Origin: Lachnospiraceae bacterium
Lineage (GTDB): Bacteria; Bacillota; Clostridia; Lachnospirales; Lachnospiraceae
Assembly: GCA_910575475.1 (NCBI GenBank)
Contig: CAJTGD010000036.1
Span: forward strand, 1,339-59,466
DNA length: 58,128 bases
Direction: 5' to 3'
A program made the position numbers and the translations under genes. Within the stretch, counting starts at the first letter, position 1. Each line of letters begins with the position of its first letter. Shown here piece by piece: positions 8,295 through 16,934 of this stretch. Below the pieces are notes generated by a model, which was given only the letters and a program-made list of their open reading frames with translations, was not told the origin of the DNA and did not search any database.

Positions 8295-10112
8295 CTAAAT
8301 ATGAAGGTTCTTCCCCATCTCTTCTCTGAATTCCCTGCCCTTAAACAGCACCAGTCCGGCCAGGAACAGCAGGCAGAAGCCCGCTCCCAGAAGACTCGGA
8401 AGCTTTAGCGAGACCGCGCCGGCCAGAACCAGGATCAGCGGGAGCAAAAAGCCGTACCCTGCCGCCATGACAAGATAGATCATGCATTCCCTAAGAGGGT
8501 ACTTCTGTATATAGGAAATGACCATCATGGAGCACAGCACTCCGATGCTGAGCCCAGGCAGCACAAAGTCCACCGACCAGCCGTGCCACCCCGTCAGCAG
8601 ATCCCAGACGATGCACCCCACCGTCACCAGCACCAGCTGCCACATGGTATTTTTCAGCAGATTGTGCCTCTTGAAAAATCCAATGGTTGACGCCAGCCAC
8701 ATGCTGGCGATCCCGCCTGCTGTAAACAGAGTCCATGGCACCTTCGGACGGTGGTTCCAGTGAAGGGAGAACATCAGAAGGACCGCCGCCAGACACAGCA
8801 GGCAAAATCCCTTATATACCTTCATTTCCAGCTCTCCCGGCACAGCAGGCTCGGGAAAATCCGGCTCCACCTGTTCCGAATGGATCCCCTGCTCCCGAAG
8901 GATCCGGTAAAAATTGCGCTGGATATTTTCCGTGTCAAACCGGGACGTAAAGCCCAGCGACAGCTTGTCCCCGAAGGAACAGATACAAAGCTCCAGCTTC
9001 GGAGTGCTGGTATAGATGCCGAAGCGGTCAATATATTCCGCATACGCTTCCGGCATAGCCACCGCGCTCATGTTGGAAAACACCGCCGTCACATTTTTCT
9101 CCGCGATCTTCGCCCCGGCCTGGATACACAGGTTTTTCAGTTCCAGGGGCGCAAGGCGCAGGATAGGGTTCATCTCCAGGGCAAGGAGTTCGCTCATATG
9201 CGTCTCCATCTTCTCCTTGGTCAGCTCCTGACGAAACTGCTCCCGCACCTGCTCCACCACGGCTTCAAAGGAGCCGTCCCAGTTCCGGTAATCATATCCC
9301 GGCTCAATCCAGCCGAAAAAGTTGAGCATGGAATCGGAAGGGAAAAACTTCCGCAGGTTCACCGGAACCATCAGCACCACCGGCCATTTTTCCTGCTGCC
9401 GCGTCATTTCCTCATGAATGGCGCTAAGCAGCGCCGCAGTCAAGAATACGGTCATGGAGACTCCCTGCCTGCGGGAATGCTCCAGCACCTCCCGGACGGA
9501 TAAGATCCGCTCATGCACCCGGAGCCGTCCGTTTTCCTTCTGCGTTTTCTTCAATTGGTACGCACGGCTCTTCCTTCTCTTCGGCCTGCGCGCCTCTTCG
9601 GAATAATATTTTACAAAGCTGTCATTCTCCTGATCCTGTACGGTCATGTCCTCCGGATGCAGGCTTATGTCCTCCAGGCCCTCGCCGCTGTGCGCCAGAT
9701 ACAGATAATCCTTGACCAACTCCTTCAAAAATTCGGTTGCGCCTGTCCCATCCGTCAGGACATGGAACACTTCAAAATTGATCCTCTTCTTATAATAAGT
9801 CACCTCAAACAGCAGGGACTTCTTGTCGCGGATATAGATCCGGCTGCAGGGCTCCTTGTATTCCTCCCGGACTACCGGGCGGAGATTGCTTTTTTCCAGA
9901 TAATGCCAGAACAGCCCCTTTCGGAGCACCGACCGGAACAGCGGATAGGTCTCCAAGGCACGTTCAAGCGCCGCTTCCAGCAGATCCGGGCGGACCTCCT
10001 CTTTCAATTCACAGTAAAAACGGAATACCCGGGTGTTCTGCTTATTGCTTGCCGCTGAAAAGAGCTTTGCCGCGTTGTCCAGCCGCCGCCAGTGTCCCCA
10101 CTTCTGCTTCAC
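8295..10112 (-). CDS. Condensation-type acyltransferase fused to membrane domain
   Basis: A protein of about 605 aa. Residues 1-430 resemble the chloramphenicol-acetyltransferase/condensation fold of alcohol acyltransferases. They contain an H-x3-D-G motif in 'FEVFHVLTDGTGATEF' and 'YPLFRSVLRKGLFWHYLE' near the N-terminus. About five membrane segments follow between 440 and 600. GTG at 10112 is preferred over ATG at 10118 because AGGAGG lies 8 nt before GTG and only 2 nt before ATG. The gene overlaps the upstream hydrolase by 71 nt, so the pair is tightly coupled. An acyl transfer to a lipid or alcohol at the membrane is a reasonable guess, with no known substrate. Confidence 0.72.
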   Translation of the reverse strand: MKQKWGHWRRLDNAAKLFSAASNKQNTRVFRFYCELKEEVRPDLLEAALERALETYPLFRSVLRKGLFWHYLEKSNLRPVVREEYKEPCSRIYIRDKKSLLFEVTYYKKRINFEVFHVLTDGTGATEFLKELVKDYLYLAHSGEGLEDISLHPEDMTVQDQENDSFVKYYSEEARRPKRRKSRAYQLKKTQKENGRLRVHERILSVREVLEHSRRQGVSMTVFLTAALLSAIHEEMTRQQEKWPVVLMVPVNLRKFFPSDSMLNFFGWIEPGYDYRNWDGSFEAVVEQVREQFRQELTKEKMETHMSELLALEMNPILRLAPLELKNLCIQAGAKIAEKNVTAVFSNMSAVAMPEAYAEYIDRFGIYTSTPKLELCICSFGDKLSLGFTSRFDTENIQRNFYRILREQGIHSEQVEPDFPEPAVPGELEMKVYKGFCLLCLAAVLLMFSLHWNHRPKVPWTLFTAGGIASMWLASTIGFFKRHNLLKNTMWQLVLVTVGCIVWDLLTGWHGWSVDFVLPGLSIGVLCSMMVISYIQKYPLRECMIYLVMAAGYGFLLPLILVLAGAVSLKLPSLLGAGFCLLFLAGLVLFKGREFREEMGKNLHI

Positions 10113-11043
10113 GGTCATTTCCTCCTAAAAACTCATTGATATATTGGAAGCTTTCCCGCACATGCAGGTGCTTAATCCCCAGCGCGAAAAATCCGTGCAG
10201 CGCGCCCTCGATGCGCTTCACCCGCACCTGATTTCCCGCTTCTGAAAGCCGTTTTCCATAGGCCTCCCCTTCGTCCCGGAGAGGGTCATACTCTGCCGTC
10301 AGGATCAGTGTGTCCGGCTGGTCATGCAGATCCTCCGCCAGATAGGGCGCAAAGTAAGGATTCTGCCTGTCCGCCTCGCTTCCGGCATAGAGATCCAGAT
10401 AATCCCGCATCTTCCCCGCAGTCAGCAGGTAATCCGTCCCGTTCTCCTGAACCGACGGGAAGGGGGAATTTTCCGAATAGTCGTTGTAGGTGGCCGGGTA
10501 GACCAGGATCTGCCGCCTGGGCAGAAATTCTCCACGGTCCCGCGCCAGCAGGGACAATGCCGCCGCCAGATTGCCGCCTGCGCTGTCTCCGATCAGAGTC
10601 ACATTCCCGGGATCCACATTGAGAAGGAACTGCCGGGAAAAGATGGCTTTTGCCACGGCGTAGCAGTCCTCCAGCCCGGCCGGGAACTTATGCTCCGGGG
10701 CCAGCCGGTATTCCACCGCTACGACAAAGTGGTTGGTCGCGTTGGCCAGGCGGGCGCAGATCCGCTCGTAATTGTCAATGCTCTCCGTCACCCAGCCGCC
10801 TCCGTGCAGGAAGAGCAGGATTTTTTCCGGATCCGCCTGGTTTTTCTCGTAGGCCCGCTCGCTGGGGAAAAAAATCCGCACCGGAACCTGATGGGAGCCG
10901 TTGTAGATCTTCTGGTCGATGGTCCGGTAGAAGATCTTCATGGGGTCCAGTTTTTTCAGATCTGCCAGATGACGGGATGCCTCTACCTCAATCCCGTCAA
11001 AGGACAGTGCTTTTAATATTTTTTTTGCTGTGTTGTTGATCAC
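10042..11043 (-). CDS. Alpha/beta hydrolase, hormone-sensitive-lipase family
   Basis: A 333-aa esterase/lipase-type hydrolase. It has the oxyanion motif 'LLFLHGGGW', the nucleophile elbow 'IGDSAGGNLA', the acid in 'AEYDPLRDEGEAY' and the catalytic histidine in 'ALHGFF', all in HSL-family order. The start is GTG at 11043, after GAGAGG. The last 71 nt encode the start of the acyltransferase gene in another frame. The pairing of hydrolase and acyltransferase suggests synthesis and turnover of the same ester, which is inference. An extended -10 promoter lies about 180 bp upstream. Confidence 0.88.
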   Translation of the reverse strand: MINNTAKKILKALSFDGIEVEASRHLADLKKLDPMKIFYRTIDQKIYNGSHQVPVRIFFPSERAYEKNQADPEKILLFLHGGGWVTESIDNYERICARLANATNHFVVAVEYRLAPEHKFPAGLEDCYAVAKAIFSRQFLLNVDPGNVTLIGDSAGGNLAAALSLLARDRGEFLPRRQILVYPATYNDYSENSPFPSVQENGTDYLLTAGKMRDYLDLYAGSEADRQNPYFAPYLAEDLHDQPDTLILTAEYDPLRDEGEAYGKRLSEAGNQVRVKRIEGALHGFFALGIKHLHVRESFQYINEFLGGNDREAEVGTLAAAGQRGKALFSGKQ

Positions 11044-11224
11044 GTGATACCTCTCTAAAAATTGTCATCAGAATAAATCGTCAAATTCATCTGCTTCGCA
11101 GTCTTTTGATTCCCTTTTTTCTCGTACAGGCGGCGCACTGCCGCACGGTAGATCAGTTTCGTATCATCTATACATTCGTCTTCTTTTGAAAATTGATGAC
11201 CTGCTTGCGCATCAGCGCAATTCC

Positions 11225-11235
11225 ATTATAACAGA
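11225..11235 (-). promoter_or_regulatory. Extended -10 promoter for hydrolase-acyltransferase pair
   Basis: The minus strand reads TGTTATAATG, an extended -10 with a perfect TATAAT (11230-11225); the -35 is weak. A TTGCGC-ATCA-GCGCAA hairpin lies just downstream, at the start of the transcript. The rest of the 330-nt gap 11044-11372 has no gene. Confidence 0.5.
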
Positions 11236-11330
11236 AGTCGAATCAGAATCCTATCATTTCTTTTACACATTTATCATTTGCTATGATCTATGGACAAAAG
11301 GACGTATGCACAACCGCATACTTTGGTACC

Positions 11331-11354
11331 AAAAAAGGGGGCTGTCCGCCCCCC
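11331..11354 (-). terminator. Intrinsic terminator of ABC exporter operon
   Basis: On the minus strand a G/C-only stem GGGGGC...GCCCCC with a 5-nt loop is followed by TTTTTT. It lies about 20 nt after the permease stop codon and is a textbook rho-independent terminator. Confidence 0.88.
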
Positions 11355-11372
11355 GTCTTGATTCACGGTTCT

Positions 11373-13739
11373 TTATGATTCGCTCACCAGTTCTTTCACA
11401 GATACCCTGTGGATGGCCTTTACGACCGCGCATGTGCCCAGGGCCATACAGGCCGGAAGCAGGCACACGCTGACCAGCATTCCCGCTGCCGAATTTGAAA
11501 ACGGAAATTTTACAAGCCCCAGTCCCTTTGCATAAGGTGTGAGCAGTTCCGGTACGAAAAGTACTCCTGCGGCAATTCCCAGGCAGCTTCCGAAAAGTGC
11601 GGCCAGGCAGTTCCGCCGCAGATAGATCTTTAAAATCTGCCAGGACGTCATTCCGACGGCTTTTAAATATCCGACCAATTTCTGCTCCCGCCGGATCAGT
11701 AAAGCAGTCAGATTCATCGTGATCAGAACCGTGATCGTCAGCAGCACTGTCAGGACCAACGTGACCACAGGCACCAGAACCCCCGTGATATGCTCTCCGT
11801 TGGATTTGGCGGCGATAAAGGAAAACCTTCCGCCATACCGTTCGGTCAGCTCTTTTGCATAGTTCCATTTATCGCAGCCCTTTGCGAGTACCAACATATA
11901 ATCTCCGCTGATGCCGTCTGCTTCTACGGATCGGTCCAGATCCTCCGTGACCATCCGTATGACATTCCCGTAATTGGAAAGTGTGCGGAAGATGCCGGTG
12001 ATTTCAAATTCCTTCTTTTCCTCGTTTACATACAATTCTATGCTTTCCCCGACCTCAAACCCGTATCTCTGGGCCAGCGCCGTCCCCACGCTGATCTCAT
12101 CCTCCTTCTGCGGCCTCCTGCCGTACAGGGACTGGTCCTCTATTTTTTCATTCCACGGCAGTTCATAAAGCTCCGTTACCATGCTTTGCCAGGTCTCTTC
12201 CTGATCCGGCTTATATTGGGAATAAATTTTATTGACCCCGTAGACATATTCGACCTCCGGAGCTTTTTCCAGGTCCTCTGTGACCGTACTCACCGGTGTG
12301 CCGTCCAGGGAAGTCACATAGATATCTGTCTTTAAAATTCCCCAGGCTTCCGGCTCCCGGTCGATATGTCTGACGGCATTCAGGCAGCCGAAGCAGACCA
12401 CGGCCATACAGCCCAGTATCAGGGACACTGCCGCGATATATACATACCCTGCTTTTTTATTCTGCATGCCCCTGACCGCATAATACCATTCAAAAGAGCA
12501 CCGGCTGCAGCAAAATCGATTTTTGGGGGCCATCCGGACCCGCCCCCTGGTCTGCCATGTCCCGCTTCGGATGGCATGTGAAACATTGCAGGTCCGGATC
12601 TGAAAGACCGCACAGAGGCAGATCAGCAGAACCGCCGCCAATACAGTCAGACACACGCCTGCCTGATACGTACCCGTCCTGATCGCAAATGCCGAATAGA
12701 TTCCTACATTTCCAAGGATCTGTTCCAGAATCCTGTGGTTCAGCCAGCCTCCCAGGATGCTCCCTGCCGCTGCCCCTGCAAAGCCTGTCACGCCGTAGCA
12801 GACAAGATATGCGCCTGTGATCTGCATTCCGGTCATGCCTAATGACCGGTAGATTCCGATCGTCCTGATATCCTCGTCCATGTCGCTTTTTACCAGAAAC
12901 AGGGTCAGAACAAGGATCACCCCGGCCAGGATCATGCTGACAAGGCAGAGAAGATTTCCCAGCATCTGCCACGCAGAGGTATAGCCGCTTTTGATCTTAT
13001 CATATGTATACAGCGTATCGCCCAGCGGCATTTGAAAGTAACTTTCCGCGTCACGGATAAAGCGCTGCTCCGCCTGCCGGCTGTATTCCCGGAAGCGGAC
13101 TTCCAGGTAGCTGATCCTGCGGCTGTCCGCCAGCGGAAAATCCGAGAGCCTGCCAAAACCGCACCACATCCGATACACGTTCATATTGCTGCTTCCAAAA
13201 ACAGGATCCGCAACGATCCTTGCGACCTTCGCCTTCACGGACTGGTCTGCCGACTGCAGCGAGATCTCGTCACCCACCTTCACATTCAGGATATTCGCGA
13301 TCTTGGGCGTGATCCAGATCTCATCCTTTTGGGGCATCTCAAGCTCTGATCCCTCCAGGATTTTAGGGGAAAGCATATCCCGGCCGATGGTTTCGGGCAG
13401 CTCCAGCAGGATGCCATTGCCAAGCCTGACACCGTCCTTTTCCATGTATTCCACGGGTTTTGTATTTTCCGTGATCTGATACGCAAGGTCTTCCGGCGAA
13501 TCCTCCAGATACTGTCTGACACGGTCAGAGGAAACCATCCCGTGGCTCCACAGGCCGCAAAGCTGCGCCCCTTCCATCCCCTCATAAGCCCGGTCAAATA
13601 CTGGATTTAACTCTGTTAGTAAGATCAGCGCGTTCACGAGCAGCGCCGCGGTAAACAGAATACAGATCCCCAGCAGCACGCCCGGAAGCTTTTTTCTTCT
13701 CAGCTTTGCCAGACCGCACATGAATATTGTCTTCACCAT
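11373..13739 (-). CDS. ABC transporter permease, FtsX/MacB type
   Basis: A 788-aa membrane protein with a short N-terminal segment, a large extracytoplasmic domain, three central membrane helices (about 265-400), a second extracytoplasmic domain and three C-terminal helices. Both helix triplets have FtsX features, for example 'TIGIYRSLGMTGMQITGAYL' and 'LVGYLKAVGMTSWQILKIYL'. This two-copy layout is typical of Gram-positive peptide-export or peptide-sensing ABC permeases. ATG at 13739 is chosen because GGAGAGAGGGTGG precedes it and it overlaps the ATPase stop (TAATG); the open frame extends 20 codons further. It partners the ATPase at 13739-14674. Confidence 0.9.
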   Translation of the reverse strand: MVKTIFMCGLAKLRRKKLPGVLLGICILFTAALLVNALILLTELNPVFDRAYEGMEGAQLCGLWSHGMVSSDRVRQYLEDSPEDLAYQITENTKPVEYMEKDGVRLGNGILLELPETIGRDMLSPKILEGSELEMPQKDEIWITPKIANILNVKVGDEISLQSADQSVKAKVARIVADPVFGSSNMNVYRMWCGFGRLSDFPLADSRRISYLEVRFREYSRQAEQRFIRDAESYFQMPLGDTLYTYDKIKSGYTSAWQMLGNLLCLVSMILAGVILVLTLFLVKSDMDEDIRTIGIYRSLGMTGMQITGAYLVCYGVTGFAGAAAGSILGGWLNHRILEQILGNVGIYSAFAIRTGTYQAGVCLTVLAAVLLICLCAVFQIRTCNVSHAIRSGTWQTRGRVRMAPKNRFCCSRCSFEWYYAVRGMQNKKAGYVYIAAVSLILGCMAVVCFGCLNAVRHIDREPEAWGILKTDIYVTSLDGTPVSTVTEDLEKAPEVEYVYGVNKIYSQYKPDQEETWQSMVTELYELPWNEKIEDQSLYGRRPQKEDEISVGTALAQRYGFEVGESIELYVNEEKKEFEITGIFRTLSNYGNVIRMVTEDLDRSVEADGISGDYMLVLAKGCDKWNYAKELTERYGGRFSFIAAKSNGEHITGVLVPVVTLVLTVLLTITVLITMNLTALLIRREQKLVGYLKAVGMTSWQILKIYLRRNCLAALFGSCLGIAAGVLFVPELLTPYAKGLGLVKFPFSNSAAGMLVSVCLLPACMALGTCAVVKAIHRVSVKELVSES

Positions 13740-14674
13740 TACCACCCTCTCTCCTGCAGAAAATATATCAGCTTCTCTTCTCTGTCCTTTATTGTGCATA
13801 CCGCCTCCGTTCCGGCAGTATCCGGGACGGAACCCGGATGCATCCCTGCTCCGTTGGGAACGTGCTCCGTAAAATCCAGCTCTCCCTCCACGTGTCCGTC
13901 TTCAATATAAAGCACCCGCTTTCCCCTGACTGCCACCCGGATATCATGTGTGACCAGGATGATGGTCTGCCCGTCCTTGTTCAATTCCTCCAGCAGATCC
14001 ATCACAAGCTCCGTCTGTGCCGAGTTCAGGCTTCCGGTTGGTTCGTCGCAGAGCAAAAGCGGCGGGTGATTTGCAACGGAACGCAGGATCGCCGTCCTCT
14101 GCTGCTGTCCCCCCGACAGCTGGGAAGGATATTTTCCGACATGCTCTTTCAGGCCGAACCTTCCGCACAGATTCATGATCTTATTGGATGCGTTTTCTTT
14201 CCTGTTCCTGTCAAGCATCAGGGGCAGCATGATATTTTCATATACCGTAAGATCCGGGATCAGGCATTGCTGCTGGAATACAAGCCCGATGTGCGCACGC
14301 CGGAACAGGGTCTTTTCTTTTTCGTTCATACACGCAAGATCTGCGGGCCGGTTCCCGCCGGACTGCCTGTGTCTCCTGCTCCTGCGTAAAGGGCGGACTT
14401 CGTCCGGCAAGGTATACCCAAGGGCACACCTGAACACATGCCCTGCGGGCCGGCGGACTTCGTCCGGCAAGGTATATTTTATTGAGCCTTCACTGCAGGT
14501 ATCAATCCCTGCGATCAGGTGGAGTATACTGGTTTTTCCCGAGCCGGAAGCCCCCATAATGATCACAAAGTCTCCTTCCTCCACGTCCAGGCTTACATGA
14601 TCGACGGCTTTGCTTTCTGACGTTCCTTCCACATACTTTTTTGTCAGCTCTCTGACCTCCAATACTGTTCCCAT
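13739..14674 (-). CDS. ABC transporter ATPase, MacB type, with in-frame insertion
   Basis: A 311-aa ATPase. Walker A is 'IIMGASGSGKTSILHLIAG', the Q-loop lies in 'IGLVFQQQCLIPDLTVYENI', the signature is 'QLSGGQQQRTAILRS' and Walker B is 'PPLLLCDEPTGSL'. Family members are about 225-255 aa. The extra length is mainly about 45 residues between 'SEGSIK' and 'DLACMNEKEKTLF', where 'YTLPDEVR' occurs twice. It is encoded by repeat DNA at 14341-14476. The insertion sits on the surface between Walker A and the Q-loop, keeps the frame and spares every catalytic motif, so the protein may still work. It energises the permease that follows. Confidence 0.9.
   Translation of the reverse strand: MGTVLEVRELTKKYVEGTSESKAVDHVSLDVEEGDFVIIMGASGSGKTSILHLIAGIDTCSEGSIKYTLPDEVRRPAGHVFRCALGYTLPDEVRPLRRSRRHRQSGGNRPADLACMNEKEKTLFRRAHIGLVFQQQCLIPDLTVYENIMLPLMLDRNRKENASNKIMNLCGRFGLKEHVGKYPSQLSGGQQQRTAILRSVANHPPLLLCDEPTGSLNSAQTELVMDLLEELNKDGQTIILVTHDIRVAVRGKRVLYIEDGHVEGELDFTEHVPNGAGMHPGSVPDTAGTEAVCTIKDREEKLIYFLQERGW
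14341..14476 (-). repeat. In-gene direct repeats inside ABC ATPase
   Basis: A 25-bp unit beginning ggcggacttcgtccgg and ending aaggtata occurs at 14392-14416 and 14452-14476, exactly 60 bp (20 codons) apart. An 11-bp unit, ctgcgggccgg, occurs at 14341-14351 and 14443-14453, 102 bp (34 codons) apart. The unit itself contains the hairpin GGAC-TTC-GTCC. The pattern suggests an inserted repeat element that then partly duplicated, with both spacings a multiple of three. Confidence 0.8.
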
Positions 14675-14717
14675 TCTGTTGTCTATACTCCTTTCATTCT
14701 GTTCAGCAAGATTATTT

Positions 14718-14765
14718 CCACCTGTACGGCGGGATGCTCTAAAGAGCCTCCAACTGTACAGGTGG
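14718..14765. repeat. Intergenic CCACCTGTACGG repeat, copy b (terminator-like)
   Basis: CCACCTGTACGG, core ATGCTCTAAAGAGC, then CTCCAACTGTACAGGTGG. The outer arms CCACCTGTA and TACAGGTGG pair over 9 bp, and a T-rich run follows on the plus strand. It separates the XRE gene from the ABC ATPase gene. Related copies lie at 4504, 28599 and 42321. Confidence 0.75.
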
Positions 14766-14767
14766 GA

Positions 14768-15514
14768 TTATTTTTTCAGCAGCATATACTTCATCTGAAA
14801 CAGCAGGATCGCATAAACGGTTTCCTCGACTGCCACATAAAAGAATGTCAATGTGATCTGCGCAAGGGCAGGAGCGATCATGGCTCCCCACTGTTTGGTA
14901 TAATTCAGCATCGCAAAGATTCCGATGGATGATGTGATCCCGCCGATCGTAAGTGTCAGGACAGCCGCATATTTTACGGCCTGCACCGCCGGCTGGATGT
15001 CCTTTTCCGGCAATGCCTTTCTGGAGGCGCATATTTTCCATGCGTTGAAATAGTGGTGGATCCAGCCGAAGGTCGATAAGAGCAGGCATTTGATCCCTGA
15101 CAGATAGAGCAGTGTCGGCAGATCAAAAATATCGGTGATCCTTCGAAGCGAGGAGCTTACCATGCTCAAAAACGCAACGGCAATACATAAAAAGCCGATG
15201 ATCGTACCCACCCTGCCGCTCTTCCTCTTTTTGTCCATTTCATTTAATTCACCAACCAGATTGACCAGATTGCTTTCTGATCTTTTCAGATATTCTTCCG
15301 GGGAAAACTCTTCTCCGGCGAGCAGCTCATTAACATCAATCTCCAGCGCCTGGCTCAGCTTCAGAAGCATCGACGCGTCTGGCATCCGGCTGCCGGTTTC
15401 CCACTTCGAGATGGTCTTATCCGTGACATTGATCTGCTCCGCCAATTGCTTCTGCGACAATCCCTGCTTCTTTCTCCTGTATGCGATAAACTTTCCTATT
15501 TTGATCTGGTCCAT
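14768..15514 (-). CDS. XRE-family regulator with C-terminal membrane domain
   Basis: A 248-aa protein. Residues 1-65 form a Cro/CI helix-turn-helix ('GLSQKQLAEQINVTDKTISKWE', given here only as a reference to residues 17-38), followed by a linker and four or so membrane segments (about 105-245). ATG at 15514 is chosen because AGGAGGCGAAGATC precedes it; the open frame runs 38 codons further upstream with no better site. Membrane-tethered XRE proteins next to FtsX-type ABC exporters usually regulate that exporter in response to envelope stress or a peptide. The adjacency supports this role, but it is inferred. Confidence 0.85.
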   Translation of the reverse strand: MDQIKIGKFIAYRRKKQGLSQKQLAEQINVTDKTISKWETGSRMPDASMLLKLSQALEIDVNELLAGEEFSPEEYLKRSESNLVNLVGELNEMDKKRKSGRVGTIIGFLCIAVAFLSMVSSSLRRITDIFDLPTLLYLSGIKCLLLSTFGWIHHYFNAWKICASRKALPEKDIQPAVQAVKYAAVLTLTIGGITSSIGIFAMLNYTKQWGAMIAPALAQITLTFFYVAVEETVYAILLFQMKYMLLKK

Positions 15515-15788
15515 GATCTTCGCCTCCTGATTCGGTATCTGTCTGATTGCATGACGGGCCTGCCGGTTCATCGGCCGGTCCGTACACTCGCTGCGTAGCA
15601 TCGTGTGAACAAGCAATGCCTGACACACTCATAGTATGTAGCATGCGGGTTCTCAGTTCAACCCCCAAATGGGAGAATTGCTCTCCGATATGGAGATTAT
15701 GCATGATTGTACGCTGCATTTGACTAATCAGGTCACGCATGATATGATTCTATGAAAGCAAGTATATGAGAATAAACGGAGGTTCGAT

Positions 15789-16112
15789 ATGTATAAAAAT
15801 ATCATGAAACAGACAAATTTAAAGTTAAAAGATCTCGTGGATTATCAGGAAGGACAGGTTGTCAGTAAGACATTGGTACAGAATGACCAGATGAGTATGA
15901 CCATTTTTTCTTTTGATGAGGGGGAAGAAATCTCTACCCATGCTTCCGGCGGAGACGCTATGGTCACTGTGCTGGAAGGTATCGGACGGTTTACCGTGGA
16001 CGGAGAGGTGTTCATTCTGCAAGAGGGGGAGACTCTGATCATGCCAAAAGATATCCCGCATGCGGTATATGGCGAAGAGAAGTTTAAAATGCAACTTACA
16101 GTTTCATTTTAA
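15789..16112 (+). CDS. Small cupin-domain protein
   Basis: A 107-aa single-domain cupin. The two cupin motifs are visible as 'EEISTHASGGDAMVTVLEG' and 'LQEGETLIMPKDIPHAVYG', with metal-ligand type H and E residues (the first motif has only one histidine). Such proteins bind a metal and a small ligand; the substrate cannot be read from the sequence. It is preceded by GGAGGTTCGAT. A 66-aa antitoxin-like gene follows 16 nt after the stop, with a shared terminator at 16357. Confidence 0.85.
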   Translation: MYKNIMKQTNLKLKDLVDYQEGQVVSKTLVQNDQMSMTIFSFDEGEEISTHASGGDAMVTVLEGIGRFTVDGEVFILQEGETLIMPKDIPHAVYGEEKFKMQLTVSF

Positions 16113-16128
16113 GGAAGAGGGCTACCAT

Positions 16129-16329
16129 TTGATTTACGAATTAAGTACAAAAGACGCAAAATTAACTGCCAGTGAACGAGAGGCTTTAAAAAAAGCGAAA
16201 AGCATGCCTGTCATTTATGATGATGACTCTCCGGAAATGACGCCAGAAATGGAACAGGCTTTTATTGCAGCACGCAAGAAAAAGCCTTTTAGCAAAGAGT
16301 TGGCCACCACAGAATATAAAGCCATGTAA
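16129..16329 (+). CDS. Small antitoxin-like protein, TTG start
   Basis: A 66-aa acidic/basic protein with the segment 'YDDDSPEMTPEMEQAF' and a Lys-rich C-terminus. This Y-D-(D/E)-D-S/C-P-E-(L/M)-T-P motif is common in short antitoxin or AbrB/BrnA-like proteins of clostridia. TTG at 16129 is chosen because AAGGAAGAGGG lies 8 nt upstream. An ATG at 16060 in the same frame would need translation across the cupin 3' end. No toxin gene is adjacent, so the toxin-antitoxin role is uncertain; it may simply be a conserved small protein co-transcribed with the cupin. Confidence 0.55.
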   Translation: MIYELSTKDAKLTASEREALKKAKSMPVIYDDDSPEMTPEMEQAFIAARKKKPFSKELATTEYKAM

Positions 16330-16356
16330 CAATATAGCTCATAGTTTGTTTATTTT

Positions 16357-16384
16357 AACGGGGCCGCCTTAGTGCCGCCCCGTT
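16357..16384 (+). terminator. Terminator of cupin operon
   Basis: AACGGGGC (16357-16364) and GCCCCGTT (16377-16384) form a perfect 8-bp GC-rich stem with a 12-nt loop, followed by TCCTTTCTC. Confidence 0.7.
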
Positions 16385-16441
16385 TCCTTTCTCTGGTGTT
16401 ATCTGATTCACTCAAATAGATGCTTTCAATCTTTATCCCCT

Positions 16442-16882
16442 TTACGGGCTTGTTTGCTTTTCGATGATATTTCTCAATTCATCAGCATAGCTATTGTCAG
16501 TAATTTCTTTATAATCCGGAAGTTCTTCATCTCCTGTTTCAGCAATGATCGAAGATTCATCCACCCATAAAGAGATCTGCGCATAGGATATGTTCGCCTG
16601 CGGATCACTGATCGTTATGACTGCATCCGCAAGCTGTTCCGTGATTTCCGGTTTTTCAATTGATCTGGCCTGCAATAAAGAAAAGAGCACGGTATTCCTA
16701 TCCTCTTTTTCCTTTATTGGTTTCGATTTTTGGTAATCAACCGCCGCGGAATCATCCTCACCTTTTACAGGAACTCCTATCCATATTTCGTAATCTGATT
16801 TTTGGGATTCATAGATAAAATACGCATTGCTTATGATCAAAACGATCACAAAAATGGCTGTCAGTATCTTTTTCATTTTCAT
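16442..16882 (-). CDS. Hypothetical exported/anchored protein (146 aa)
   Basis: No family recognised. Residues 6-26 form a hydrophobic N-terminal signal or anchor, and the rest is acidic and soluble, so the protein probably faces the outside of the membrane. The start follows GGGAGGGATTACAGC. It is the last of three collinear small envelope genes (17911 to 16442) separated by 47-52 nt, which suggests an operon whose upstream end abuts the IS element at 17989. Confidence 0.65.
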   Translation of the reverse strand: MKMKKILTAIFVIVLIISNAYFIYESQKSDYEIWIGVPVKGEDDSAAVDYQKSKPIKEKEDRNTVLFSLLQARSIEKPEITEQLADAVITISDPQANISYAQISLWVDESSIIAETGDEELPDYKEITDNSYADELRNIIEKQTSP

Positions 16883-16934
16883 GCTGTAATCCCTCCCTAT
16901 GGCTCATCGCAAAAAGTCATATCCCCTGCATGGA

